Source: Isoetes taiwanensis (taxonomy: Eukaryota > Streptophyta > Lycopodiopsida > Isoetales > Isoetaceae). From it: 64,000 nt of DNA. The stretch is from contig JAJEKV010000001.1 of the NCBI GenBank assembly GCA_021234155.1, positions 24,787,189 through 24,851,188 of the forward strand. The letters are read 5' to 3'. Shown here in pieces: positions 53,458 to 64,000 of the stretch. A model generated the notes under the pieces. That model was not told where the DNA came from. It searched no databases and was given only the letters and a program-made list of their open reading frames with translations. A program made the translations under genes and the position numbers. Positions within the stretch are counted from its first letter, which is position 1, and each line of letters starts with the position of its first letter.

Positions 53458-54640
53458 CTATCGACAATCGGATTTGCCCTTTAAGACTAGGATTCGTAGA
53501 TAAAGGCATCCCAAGTAACTTGGTAGCTTGCATGGTATTAAGAATCTTGACATCACATATAATATGCTGGTCACAATCACCAATAATAACACTTTTGAGA
53601 GATTTAAATAAATACCCCGGCAGCAGAATTGATCAATGATGTTAAGAAATCTAGCAATATTCTCTTTGGGTAAATTCAAGAAATGCAAAGGTGTCATCTC
53701 GTGATATTGAGATATTATGAGGTCGCCATTATTGTTTGGAAGATTGAGTCCTCTAATATTTCCCTGAGTCTTGATGAAAGTCAACTCGTCCTTGTAAGCA
53801 TTTCACCACCACTAAAAATAAATAGGGAGCTAAGGGACAACCCCTCGCCTAACCCCTCGAGTCAATTGGAAGAAATTTGTTGGAGAGCCATTAATTAAGA
53901 CAAGAGAGTTAGCCATTGAATTAAGACCATGAATTAGAGAAATGATTTTAGAATCAAAACCAATCTTTTAAGGCAAGCATAAGGAATTCCCACCAATGTA
54001 ATCAAATGCTCTTTTAAAATCCAAATTTAACATAGCACAATTTTGGCCGTAGACCTTATTCCAATGTAAACCTTCTATGGCCACAATGTAATTGTCAAGA
54101 ATAAACCTCAAGTAGGGCAAGAAAGCGTGTTGTTTGATATTGATAACTTTCAAGGAAAGGCTTAACACGATTTGCTATAATCTTGGCATAAAGCTTGTAG
54201 GTGCTATTAGTTAATGAGCTATTGGCCTCCATTCAAAAAGCGTATGGGTTATCAACTTTTAGGGATGAGAGTGATAAATCCAAATGGTAAAATAGAAGAG
54301 TGCAAAATGATCAACATTCCAAAAAGCCATAAATCATTGAAATAATATCTTCTTTTCCAATGTCCCAAAATTGCATGTAAAATTGGGAAGACCATCCGAC
54401 CTAGGGACTTACCTTTTGCTAAAGCTCATAAGAACCTTATAGATCTCCCAGCCTCAGAGGAATTGCAAAGAATAGAATCGCCCTCGGCCCATCGAACTAA
54501 TGGAATTTGGAATGATATGATCTAGCAGGGAAATAAACTTATTTTTCTTGATGTAATTATCAAGGTTGGTGTCATCAAGCTTTCTCAAAAGAGAAGCATA
54601 CTTTTCATGGAAAAACTTTTAATCTCACAGAAGTCTTAAT
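53458..54640 (-). pseudogene. LINE RT remnant on the minus strand
   Basis: Read downward from 54,640: YASLLRKLDDTNLDNYIKKN, PRSDGLPNF (the PGxDGLP motif), YKLYAKIIANRV, AFLPYLRFILDNYIVAIEGL, CAMLNLDFKRAFDYI (motif A) and, after a gap, DDTFAFL at the motif C position followed by ENIARFLNIIDQFC, IYLNLSKV and PSYLGC. The DNA at motif C reads TATCACGAGATGACACC where TATGCAGATGACACC would give YADDT, so the frame is broken exactly at a CAG. No endonuclease or tail. Confidence 0.72.
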
Positions 54641-54689
54641 GCTAATACCATTATCGATAGACCATGGTAGTACATGATATCCGCGGTAC

Positions 54690-55560
54690 TCCATAATAGT
54701 TACTTCCTTTGCACCACCTCACCATGAGGTATTTTAAGATGCCATCCATTTGTACCATAGGAAGAAGTAACACAAAGTGCAATGGATCATATGTCGAGTG
54801 ATATGCATCTATAAGCTTCAAGCCACCGGCCCTGGGGAGAGTGTATAATAATATCCCTCCTCAACCATCCCGGGGCTTATTATCAATAGGCTTTAAGGTA
54901 GCCACTTCATTTACAATTGAGCATTATATTGCCTCCTCACGTAATTTTGCATGTTGCCGTAAAAGTATACACAAATGGATATCCATAGTTGGATGAATAC
55001 GCATAACTGCGTCCGCATTCAAAAATATGCTAACAAATGGATTGTGCTTTGTCATAAGGGCCTCGCATTGTAATAACTATTTTATTGCCTCAATCCATCA
55101 AGAATGGACATACTACGCTCGACTTGCATGTCATCACCATCCATGCCTGATGCACTTATGGTGGCAATAGCATTCTCATCTTATGGCACATGCGCCATTG
55201 ACTCTAAAAAAGTATAGTCCCCACCAATAGCATTTGCCAACGCCATCAATTTTCACCAATCGAGGCAAATGAGAATATATTATTATACTTTCAATGTTCA
55301 TGCGAAGTGATCACCTAAACTATCTCGTTTTGTATATAGTCAAACAATGTTCTTGTGGTTCGAATCAATGTCACCGAATGTTTCCATTTGCACATCCCCA
55401 ACATTTCTTCTTAATCGAGAGCTTTGCTATCCATTGCATAGCCCCACAATACAAACATGTATAATCCATATTACCAAGGTCATGAGGAGGAGGTAAATTC
55501 CATGTCTATGCTATCTTATTGAAACCGCTTTCACTTAGACATTCTTTGAGGACCAATACC
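54690..55560 (-). pseudogene. Helitron N-terminal helicase-like region fragment
   Basis: Minus-strand reading: NMDYTCLYCGAMQWI (about 55,430-55,475), then GCANGN, the C-x2-C-x-A-x-(H/Q)-W pattern that opens plant Helitron RepHel proteins; further down NPFVSIFLNADAVMRIHPTM, GGLKLIDAYHSTYDPLHFVL (about 54,760-54,830) and NGWHLK-like sequence. YDPL followed by F-x-L-L-x-P is the Helitron_like_N landmark. The HUH nuclease and helicase domains are absent. Helitrons move by rolling-circle transposition. Confidence 0.6.
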
Positions 55561-56249
55561 AAAGTGTCGTGAATCCAACCTCCGAGCTGCATGCTTTGCC
55601 TTCCTTCTTCTTCGGTCCGGGCCTCTCCTTTGACTATTGCTCTACTTCAGTGTCTTATAGATGGGTTATTCTCATTGCTGCGTGCAATTCCGCAAGATCA
55701 TTTCCTAATCTTGTATGATCATTACATTGTAACCCTCAAGGCTCTACACTTTGGCCATTCAGATGGCCGCTTTTGCATCTCCTTGTGAGTATTACTTTCA
55801 TTTCCGTGTGTCTTATAAGAGGGATTACCGCTATGGTAGGTGGTGTTACTCGATAGGAGGTTCTAGTTACCCTCGCTTGACATGGTGTGCTAAAGCAGCC
55901 AACATTCACGTCCGTAGTTTCTGGCAAACATTGCATCATCACCCGCTTGTTGTTGTATTGTGGAAAATAATTGCACCCTAACATCATTATATTATAGGAG
56001 GAAATTTTACAAAATGAGGGCAGAGCCCATCTATTTTCTCCGGGCTATGGGCGAGCCCTCTATTTACAAAATGGGCAAAGTGTCTCTATTTACAAAAATC
56101 CTGTTAAAATCCCCTACTCGTGGTTAGGAGCGTAGGTGATGCGAGGGATGTGGTAGTAGTTCGGCCCGGATCCTGATCCCAGTAGAGCAAAGACCACCCC
56201 ATGGCGCTTTGGTCGAGGGTTCGGATGCTCAAATCCCCATCGCACTAGC
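55561..56249. other. spacer between Helitron and YR-element remnants
   Basis: 55,561-55,750 may be upstream Helitron sequence. A tandem phrase, (C)TCTATTTACAAAATGGGC/CTCTATTTACAAAAATC, lies at about 56,067-56,101. No gene recognised. Confidence 0.35.
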
Positions 56250-58021
56250 CTCGCCCATCTAATGCCGCGGGTTACGCATTTCGCAGGGTCCGTGATCATT
56301 CATTTTGCAAGTCATCCACCGCGTCATTTCCGGCATAGTGCGCTTTCGCTCACAGCCGCCATGCTTCCCATCGCTAACCGGTGGTCTCAGTTCACCTCGC
56401 CGCCTTATATAGCTAAACCGACCGCACCCGCCGACATGGACTAATCAGCTAATCGCCAACGGGTTGCCATGCAAGGCTCTTTCTAAATCCGTAACCTTTT
56501 CTCCCGCCGCATATCTAGCCATGGTAATTCTTCGACACTTCCTTTTTATGACATCCCCTTCGAAGTTGCCTCGTGATAAATGATATTCCTTCCTTTCAAT
56601 CCCGCTGAAATTAATGTTTGTTCTTCGCAAATTGCCACCTCAGATCGTTTCCTTCACGCCTCATCTCCACCGCTCATAGCTTCTCCTTTTAATCGCTTTG
56701 GGACTTAGCCAAATTTTTGCCTCTCAATCGCTTTCTTCGATCTATCGCCACTGCACCATCAATCTGTCGCTTTCTCCTCCTCACGCTTCGGGCCATACAA
56801 ACTTGTGCACCTTTAAAACCTTTTTCGCCTTCTTTGTTTTCGCTTTCCGCCCGCGACCCGCTTCACGCCCGCTTCTTCCAGCCTCTTTCGCTCTTTTTCA
56901 TGGCCACTACACCCAAATTCCTCAACTTCAAGCTTCGCCCAAGGATCCGCTCTTTGAATCTGCGGACTTTCAACACCAACTTCGCGGATGCCCCAGCAAG
57001 TCCAAGTCGAAGCCGCGCGTAAATGCCATGGGCTTTATCCATTCTCCACAGAACCGCCGCACTAAATCCGGAGCAACCGGCGCAGCTTTGTCGCCACATG
57101 ATCAATGTACCGGAAGGATACGCCCACCACGGTCGATGGCAATTCACCATTTTGTCACCTGCCTCTCGCTTCCAGGTATTCCAAATTCTCTAAATCGCAT
57201 CTTCTTTATCTTGGGCAAGCCTTACAGACCGATGTCACTCAAGATGGCCAGCTCTTATCAAACCAACATGCACGCACCAACATTGCAAAGACCCACGATG
57301 CTTTGTAAAGTTTCTCAGGCGCAAATTCTATGGGTATTCCATCAAGAATACCCATATCAATAAACAGCTTTTATAACATTGTTGTTATGGCTGCCTATTC
57401 CACTTCCATCCTATTTATTGGGTCTCAAATTTTGTTCCTCCGCCTTCTCCATGAAATTGATCACAAGGCGGGCAAGACCTTCTTCAGCTCGACACTTCGT
57501 GGGTGCTCACCTCCGTTACCATCATCCACATTATCTTCCCCTGCCACCCCGGGCCAGGGTCCCTTCCACTTCGCATCCACTCATCAATCCTTTCATTCCT
57601 TCACAAACAGCCAGGCCGAACTTCACGCCTCTTCTTTCTCCCCGGGTCATGATCAACATCAAGAAAACCTATTAATGTCTCCCCTCTTCCTCCACGTAAT
57701 CCATGCCCTCCACTTCATCCCGCTTCTCGTGACGCCCCCGACTCCATCACCAATGGCCCTATTCCACCTTCTCAAGCCCTCGTGATCAATACCAAAGAAG
57801 ATGTCCAAGCCGTTGTTCTCAAGCTTCATGACTCCTCAAGAAGAAGTCTTCATGAATGGTGTTCAAGTTTACATGGAGGCCACGGAAGCCGCTCACGTGG
57901 ATCTTCGTTGCAAACACGCCGCTCAAACCCCGAAGAAAAACTTTACCGTATAATTTATGGGCTCCTTTTACGTGCCCATGACGATCTCAAGAATGCACAA
58001 GATCGCATACAATACGTAACT
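56250..58021 (+). pseudogene. divergent YR-retrotransposon leader and ORF1
   Basis: GGGTCCGTGATCATTCATTTTGCA (56,285-56,308) and CGCCTTATATAGC (56,400-56,412) match the leader of the 51-kb copy. The 221-codon frame 56,698-57,363 ends WVFHQEYPYQ, the counterpart of the segment near 51,990 and 1,050. Frames at 57,379-58,075 continue; in one, MNGVQVYMEATEAAHVDLRC (57,853 onward) matches the other ORF1. Sequence is much more GC-rich than its neighbours. No RT; it is cut at 58,022 by the duplicated block. Confidence 0.5.
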
Positions 58022-58715
58022 GGTGGCACTTGTATCCCAAAACATCAAGTATTTAATATATATCACCGGACTTGAAAAAAGACATAAAATTGTCACGATC
58101 ATTTTTTTAATAATAATATTTTAAGCCATTAGCCTTAAAGACAATTATACCTCAAGACAATCTTATGTTCATAAGAGTCTAGAAAAGCCTCTGGTCATAT
58201 GCATGTATGGTCAAAGCTTATTGTTCAATCATTTTAAAAGCGGAGGAATAAAAGCGGGATAAATAAAACTCACTACTACTTTTAAGAAAAATGCTAGTCC
58301 CAAAGCATTATTACATTCCTTGTACACAAGCTTTGCTTACACAAAAAAGCTTTCTCGTATATTGTTGTGTAATGCGATGTAAAAGGGACTTTTCATTTCA
58401 AAGGTTTTAACATTGCCCTCAAAGCTGCCACTATATAGCGAGAATAATAGACATACTTTGAAAGATGAAAGATAAGCACAAATCACGAGGCTAAAGAACA
58501 ACTCTAATTTTAGTAGATCATATATGCACTGCTGGTCTGCGACCCATTATGGTAAATGTCGAGCTTGAAAAAGAGAATGATATTATTTGATGTGTATCTT
58601 TTGATGTAGATAGCATAGAAAAACCTCTTCATTTGTAAAATTAAGGTCCATCATCAAATCTAAAGCGTAAATAAACTTGGTATGTAGAACTTGGTGAAAA
58701 CTTATTGCATGTCTT

Positions 58716-59642
58716 CATTTTATTCTATTGAAATAGTTAGACCTGAATTACCAACTTGGCATAAGTTGCTTGTCATATTAATGATATTGAGGATTAGGTC
58801 TTGCAACCATGTTGCTCAATAACGATCGACAATAAAGTTTTATGACACTAAAAGATTCCCTAGGAATTATAAAAATTATAACGATCAAGCGTAATTAGGG
58901 CTAAAGGTAACAATGTCCATCTTGGGCCTTGTAGGCAATCAATTCCATAGGCTACCATTTTCAAAATACCTTGAAGATTACTTCATTTGAATATTGTTTT
59001 CATTCAATCTAGAACATACATCTAGACCCACGGTCATGCTTGCTTAAACTAATCAATTGCATGAGGTCAATGGATCCATCAAGGTTTCCATGCATAGCGA
59101 AGACATCAAAGTTGAAGTCAAAGTTGACATTAAATTAAATTACTAGATCTCAAAGTGGAATGTTGGGGGAGTTAGCAGCCTTGGATGCCACTCCTTGGAT
59201 GCTAGGGTATCTTTTTGGAAGGTGTTTAAAGTGGTTCCTTCTCACTAAGGCTTCTAGCCGACCAGGTCTAATCTGAGCGATTCTTTGCTTGAACTCTGCT
59301 CTTGAGCACAGGCTTTGTGATCCATCAGAGGGGATCCTCCACCGGGTTTAAAGTCCTCTTTTAAGTGACCATGTACATATAGCTTATATCAGGGCCTATT
59401 GTGGAGCCGCTATAATAAGGTCATAGACCTTCATTGTTAAAACTTTAGTCTAGGAGCAGAGTCCTCTCCTATAGTATCCATTGGAGAAGAAGTTGAGAGA
59501 GGCTCTAAGTACCGGGGCTCGAGTGCGGACTACTATCCATGGATTAGAAGTGGTAGTAGTTCTGGACTTCGGCTTGTATCAATAAACACTCTTATCCTCT
59601 GAATACAATACAAACACTCTTGCCTTCAAAAAAAAAAAAAAA
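58716..59642 (+). mobile_element. poly(A)-tailed retroelement copy 3
   Basis: Counterpart of 29,833-30,752 in the second block, with the same flanks, so it was carried by the block duplication and is not a separate insertion. It ends GCCTTCA plus an A run at 59,628-59,642. Confidence 0.65.
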
Positions 59643-60379
59643 TGTTGGGGGTAATGGAATCTAAAAGAATCTTGATAGAATCTTTGGGCATCTATGACAA
59701 TATTGATAGAAAGCATCAAGAAATCTTAAGGGAATCTTGCAAAATCTAGTAGATATGTAATTGAAATTGTCATTTTCTTTTTTTCTTTTTTATGTTTTTC
59801 ATTTATTTTTAATAAACAATTTAGCATGGCAAGCGATATGTAGTTGTAATTGTCATTGTTTTATGTTTTAAATTTATTCTTAATAGGCAGTTTCGCATGG
59901 CAAACTAAATTTTCTATGGCGCATGTTCCTCTAGCTATTTTTCTATGGTGCATGCTCTTCTATACTAAGTTGAGTTAGCAACATTGGCCCAAAATTACAA
60001 ACTCCTATATCACATATTCTATCCCCTAACATCTGTTGCAAAAGTAAATTGTCAAATTATTTCTTGGCAAGTTTTTATTTTGAAGGTTGGAGCATACTAT
60101 GCACGGAAATTTGCATTCGTACTAGCACAAACATCAATAATATTGTCTATGCATGTTGTGAACTTGTCTTAAAATCCTTGAATTTCCAAAGGAACTTTAG
60201 TATATTGTCATTATTCTTTACTATTGAAGTCCCAAATTCTCACCTTTCCCATACGAACAAACATTGGCACTCCTAGGTGCTAATGGCAAAATGTACTACA
60301 CAATTTAATTGTTCACAATTTAGTTGTTCGAACCCATGAGTTATTACATATAATACACATAACAACAAACACATAACAA

Positions 60380-60960
60380 CCAACACATAACTACCATTGA
60401 CATTAATTAACACAACCATTGGGTCCAACACATTTAAATTAAAATCCCCCTTAAACCCCCTTTGGTTTGGGTGCCTATTCACACGGGGGCAACCAACACA
60501 TAACTACCATTGACATTAATTAATACAACCATTGGGTCCAACACATTTAAATTAAAATCCCCCTTAAACCCCCTTTGGTTTGGGTGCCTATTCACCGGGG
60601 GTGACTCAGAGACAGCAGAGAGCTGTTGGATAGGTATATTCACCCCTTATTCCTTAATCTACACCGTCATTAAAGTTCCTCATTTGTGGGGTATGCAAGT
60701 ACAAAATTTGCTATCTTGTATAACAAGATTAGCAAAATACTATAAGATTTCAAGCGAGAATACTATATGGTGTTGATTTAAATGCGTGCAAAATACAAAT
60801 TATGAGGGGCTCTCTTTATTTGCGTGCGTCACCCCGGTGTGAATATGCACCCAAACCAAAAGGGGTTTAAAGGGATTTTAATTTAAATGTGTTGGACCCA
60901 ATGGTTGTGTTAATTAATGTCAATGTCAATAATGTTATTTGAATTGTTATGTGTTGGGGG
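60380..60960. mobile_element. foldback/MITE-like element, copy 2
   Basis: Counterpart of 31,487-32,060, with two direct arms (60,380-60,480 and about 60,489-60,594) and one inverted arm (from about 60,840). The inner GGGGGTGAC/GTCACCCCGGTGTG pair is kept in altered form. The inverted arm is shortened near 60,925. Confidence 0.65.
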
Positions 60961-63173
60961 ATTTAATTTTTTTTATATGTTGGATGTTAATGGTTTGTGT
61001 TACAAAATTTTTTGCCCCTTGAGGGGCCTTAGGAACGTCACCCCTCCCCGGTGTGACAAAATTTTAGAATTCAAACCCGAGAAAAAAACTAGAATTCATT
61101 TGAGGGCTTTCATCACACAGTAGCTTTTGAATTTGATCACAATAAAACAAATAGAACATAAGTAAAAGTTACCATAACGATAGAGCAAAATGATCCCATT
61201 ATTCTGAAAGTCATAAAGTTTGCAACACCCATACACAAACATTTTCAAAGCGGAATTTAATAGCGACCTTTGGCCTCCATGGATTCTTGTGGTGAGAAAC
61301 CAAAGTGGGAAACTTTTCTGCTTGTTAGCACAAGGATCTAGAAGCCTTGGAATTTGTAATAAGCGCCTCAAAATCTAAAATGCATGGTAATTTTTGCAAG
61401 CTTCATTGAATGAGCCATAAAATAATATCCAATAGCGCAATCCTGTATTAATCAACTGGTAGGATGTGAAAGCCTACCAAACCCGGCCGAAAAATTGCTG
61501 TTTTAGCATACATAAGTTAACCAAACATATCCATATCCATATCATACACTATCAAAAGATCTGGGAGAGAGCTTTCCAACATAATAAAAATCATCTCAAA
61601 AGCAGAGCTCACGGATCAAAGTTATGATAAAATGTGTTGCCCGTAGGAAAAACTGCACTACATGCGCCCTTCAAGCCCTTCATGTGCCCATTATGCACCA
61701 CACACACACACAAAAAAGGGGCTTTTATTGTGAGCCATTGGTTGTTGACCATTGAAAAAAATGCTAAAATCAATGGCCCTTCATGTGCCAATTATGCACC
61801 ACCGCACAAAAAGGGCTTTTGTTGTGAGCCATTGGTTGTTGACCATTGAAAAAAAAGGCTAAAATCAATGGCTCGAGAAATGGTGCACTCTAGATATGCG
61901 CATTAGTATATCCATTTGAATACATCACGAAATCATAGGAAAACCTTAGTGAAAAGCGTACAAAAACACACAGAAAACCCCCTGTTATTATGCTACATAT
62001 TACACTCAAGGCATAGTTTTGAAAGCTGAAAGCAAAGCAACCTGTTATTTCCTTAGCAATTTGACACCACCACTCTTCATGTGAAATGCCTTTCAAGGAC
62101 CCCTGCCCATGGGTCCCTAATATAGAACATTTGTATCAAAAGTAGACGAAACATGTTCAAATGCTTCTAAATTCACTAGACGATAGATCAGAATGCTTAT
62201 CTAAATTTATAAAGCGTCCTATAAATATGGCATCATAATTCACTACCAAATACATCTTCACATTGTAGTAGTGGCATCTCTGCACTTTTAAATCAAGTAG
62301 GAATGCATAATGATGTAAAAGCTTAAAGGCTGGTTCATGAGGCATCACAATGCAAGCTAAATTGAATAAGCATTCTCCTTCTTCAACCTACTTCACTTAC
62401 GTCGAAGCATTTCTTTCCTCCCAAAATGCTAAATTTTTTGCAGCGCCATTTAGATATTTGATAAATGGCATCTGCAAACTAGAACAAATTTAAGTATATA
62501 GCCACATATCCCTCGAAGAAAATTCGAAGAGAATGAGTGAAAATAACCATTGTTAGACTACAAACTAGAGACACAAACAATAATCTTGACATTGATGTTA
62601 CGCTTCTTCCTCATGCTTCCTCCTCATACTAAAAATGTTTAAATCAATGATGAGGTGAAGCTCATATTATTTTATGGTTTATCTAATATTTGACCTTGAG
62701 GGGGCAAGAGAAGTCTAAAACAAATTCAATGTTGCGACAAATAAGAACATGAAAACATATGATAAACCACCACATAAGATTGTCCACGGCCATAGATAAT
62801 AAGGGTAAAATAGAAGTTAGCACCATTAGCGGTTCATGTCAACCATAAAAAAATAACATCAAATTCATTCACACTAATAAGTGAATCTATCTTCTTCTCT
62901 AATTTTAGATAGCTCTCAACAATATAGCCTACAATTTGTTCTCCTTGCTCATTGAAGGTCATTCTTGTAGTTTTTGATGTTGAATCGATAATATCGAGAA
63001 TCTAGGAACTTTGAAAGAGCTTATGTGCAACGTTCCATATTGATAGAGTGGTCTCCATATTGATGGCATATCAAGATGTCTATTTCCAACAACAACATTA
63101 AGAGCAACAATAATAAGAGGCACAACCTCCTCAATATCCTTAGAAAGATACAACTTCAATTCTGGAACATTCT

Positions 63174-63530
63174 CTATGAGATTTTTAAGCTTCGTTGTGC
63201 CAAGAAAAGGGGCGATCTCATTTCGAGTTCACAGAGAGTATCCAGCTCTGGATGAATTTCATTATTACAGCACTCACCCTTGCGCCCGAAATGCTGCACA
63301 ATTCGAATAAAAATTTTTAAAGGCAAGGCCAGCAAATCATCGACCCACAGGCCAGATGCCCCTTTTTCTGTGTCAAATCTGGTCTTAGTGTTTGCCATTT
63401 CCTTGCAAACTATAATGGCTATAGAATCTACACATTTAGGGAAAATAGGAAACTCTACTGACAAAGCAAGAAACTATTCGCGGTTGCAAAACCTCGATGC
63501 CCCTCCGGGGTTTTCAAGGCTACTTAATTC
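63174..63530 (-). pseudogene. NPH3-like domain fragment, copy 2
   Basis: Identical protein to 34,278-34,568 over 96 codons (FPKCVDSIAI, GLWVDDLLALPLKIFIRIV). Upstream, CGGTTGCAAAACCTCGATG replaces CAGTTTGCAAAAACCTCTGATG, changing frame. The companion frame at 62,959-63,159 is shorter than its counterpart in copy 1 (33,931-34,263) because of a break near 62,985. Confidence 0.5.
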
Positions 63531-64000
63531 AGGTAAAGATTGCTCAATTTTCACAGATTTCCTTTTCCTAAATCCTCACCCATTTCCAGATACCATGCTG
63601 CAAAACAAAGCTTGCTACATTTGTTGGCTCGAATAGGATGGTGAAACCATAGCAGAAATTGGCCATCGTTTAAAAAATACCTGCATTGCTTGCAAATTTT
63701 TGGCAATTTTACTTCTTTCTTTTCTGCCATGATTCTCTAAAATAAACACCTCTGGACATACGAGGGAACTGGGAGACAAAAAAAGTCCAGAAAGATATTT
63801 AGTTTAGTTAAAGACTGTATGGTATATTTTATGCCGAAGGATTAAGAACTTCCTAGTACTGCTTGGATGCTAGTTTTGCAGGACGCCAATTATTTGCACT
63901 CAGTTGGGTTTATAGTCTTTCTATTTGCGAGGAAGGAGTATCCTCAACTTGTACTCCCACCTCTGGCATGAGGTGTGGTTGGCATGAGTTGTGATAACTG

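Larger units (their letters stand above)
58022..64000. repeat. duplicated block, copy 2 (open at window end)
   Basis: Same-orientation copy of 29,153-35,108. From about 58,030 to 63,520 differences are frequent and mostly at CAG/CTG sites (for example GTCACGATCATT for GTCCTGATCATT). From about 63,530 to the end, and in shorter stretches such as 63,200-63,470, it is virtually identical. Contents follow copy 1. Confidence 0.92.

Overview
This window looks like nuclear DNA from a large, repeat-rich plant genome. The evidence is Ty3/gypsy elements of chromovirus and Tat/Athila type, a Ty1/copia gag, L1-type LINEs with the plant C-terminal zinc finger, a Helitron fragment, and remnants of a plant NPH3-like gene. 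I see no intact host gene, no rRNA or tRNA gene and no CRISPR array. Tyrosine-recombinase (DIRS/Ngaro/PAT-class) retroelements are present in several copies, which makes a non-flowering plant (lycophyte, fern or similar) more likely than an angiosperm, but the species cannot be fixed from the sequence.

Layout. 0.3-3.2 kb: a decayed tyrosine-recombinase retroelement (+). 3.2-5.0 kb: spacer, a 160-bp tandem repeat and what may be the 5' end of a LINE. 5.03-18.34 kb: a complete 13.3-kb minus-strand chromovirus with two 1.58-kb LTRs, PBS, PPT, gag, protease, RT, RNase H, integrase and chromodomain, plus an unusual 4.4-kb leader with two extra ORFs. 18.34-23.94 kb: an L1-type LINE (+) with a 710-codon open RT frame. 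23.94-25.4 kb: 81-bp repeats followed by a second LINE endonuclease fragment. 25.4-28.1 kb: AT-rich spacer. 28.1-35.1 kb: poly(A)-tailed retroelement copies, a foldback element and an NPH3-like pseudogene; 29,153-35,108 is repeated at 58,022-64,000. 35.1-40.9 kb: AT-rich spacer with LINE debris. 41-45 kb: copia gag abutting a minus-strand Tat/Athila-like gypsy fragment. 45-52 kb: duplicated gypsy-end/YR-element composite, a third LINE and spacer. 53.4-58 kb: minus-strand LINE and Helitron fragments, then a divergent YR-element ORF1.

Most interesting system. The chromovirus leader encodes ORF-A, whose first ten residues, MARTKQTARK, are identical to the histone H3 N-terminus; the following residues are not H3. 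ORF-A has a strong start context, its own TATA box about 100 bp upstream, a long charged E/R/K-rich segment and a seven-arginine run. ORF-B, further downstream, also has its own TATA box about 110 bp upstream. A 70-bp palindromic unit with paired changes on both arms is present in two blocks, one ahead of each ORF. I read this as a retrotransposon accessory module with histone-tail mimicry; the function is inference.

Caution on quality. Comparison of duplicate copies shows small indels and substitutions clustered at CAG/CTG sites, with other stretches clean. This looks like long-read basecalling error at CHG-methylated cytosines left unpolished in places. Many frameshifts called here as pseudogenes may be assembly artefacts.
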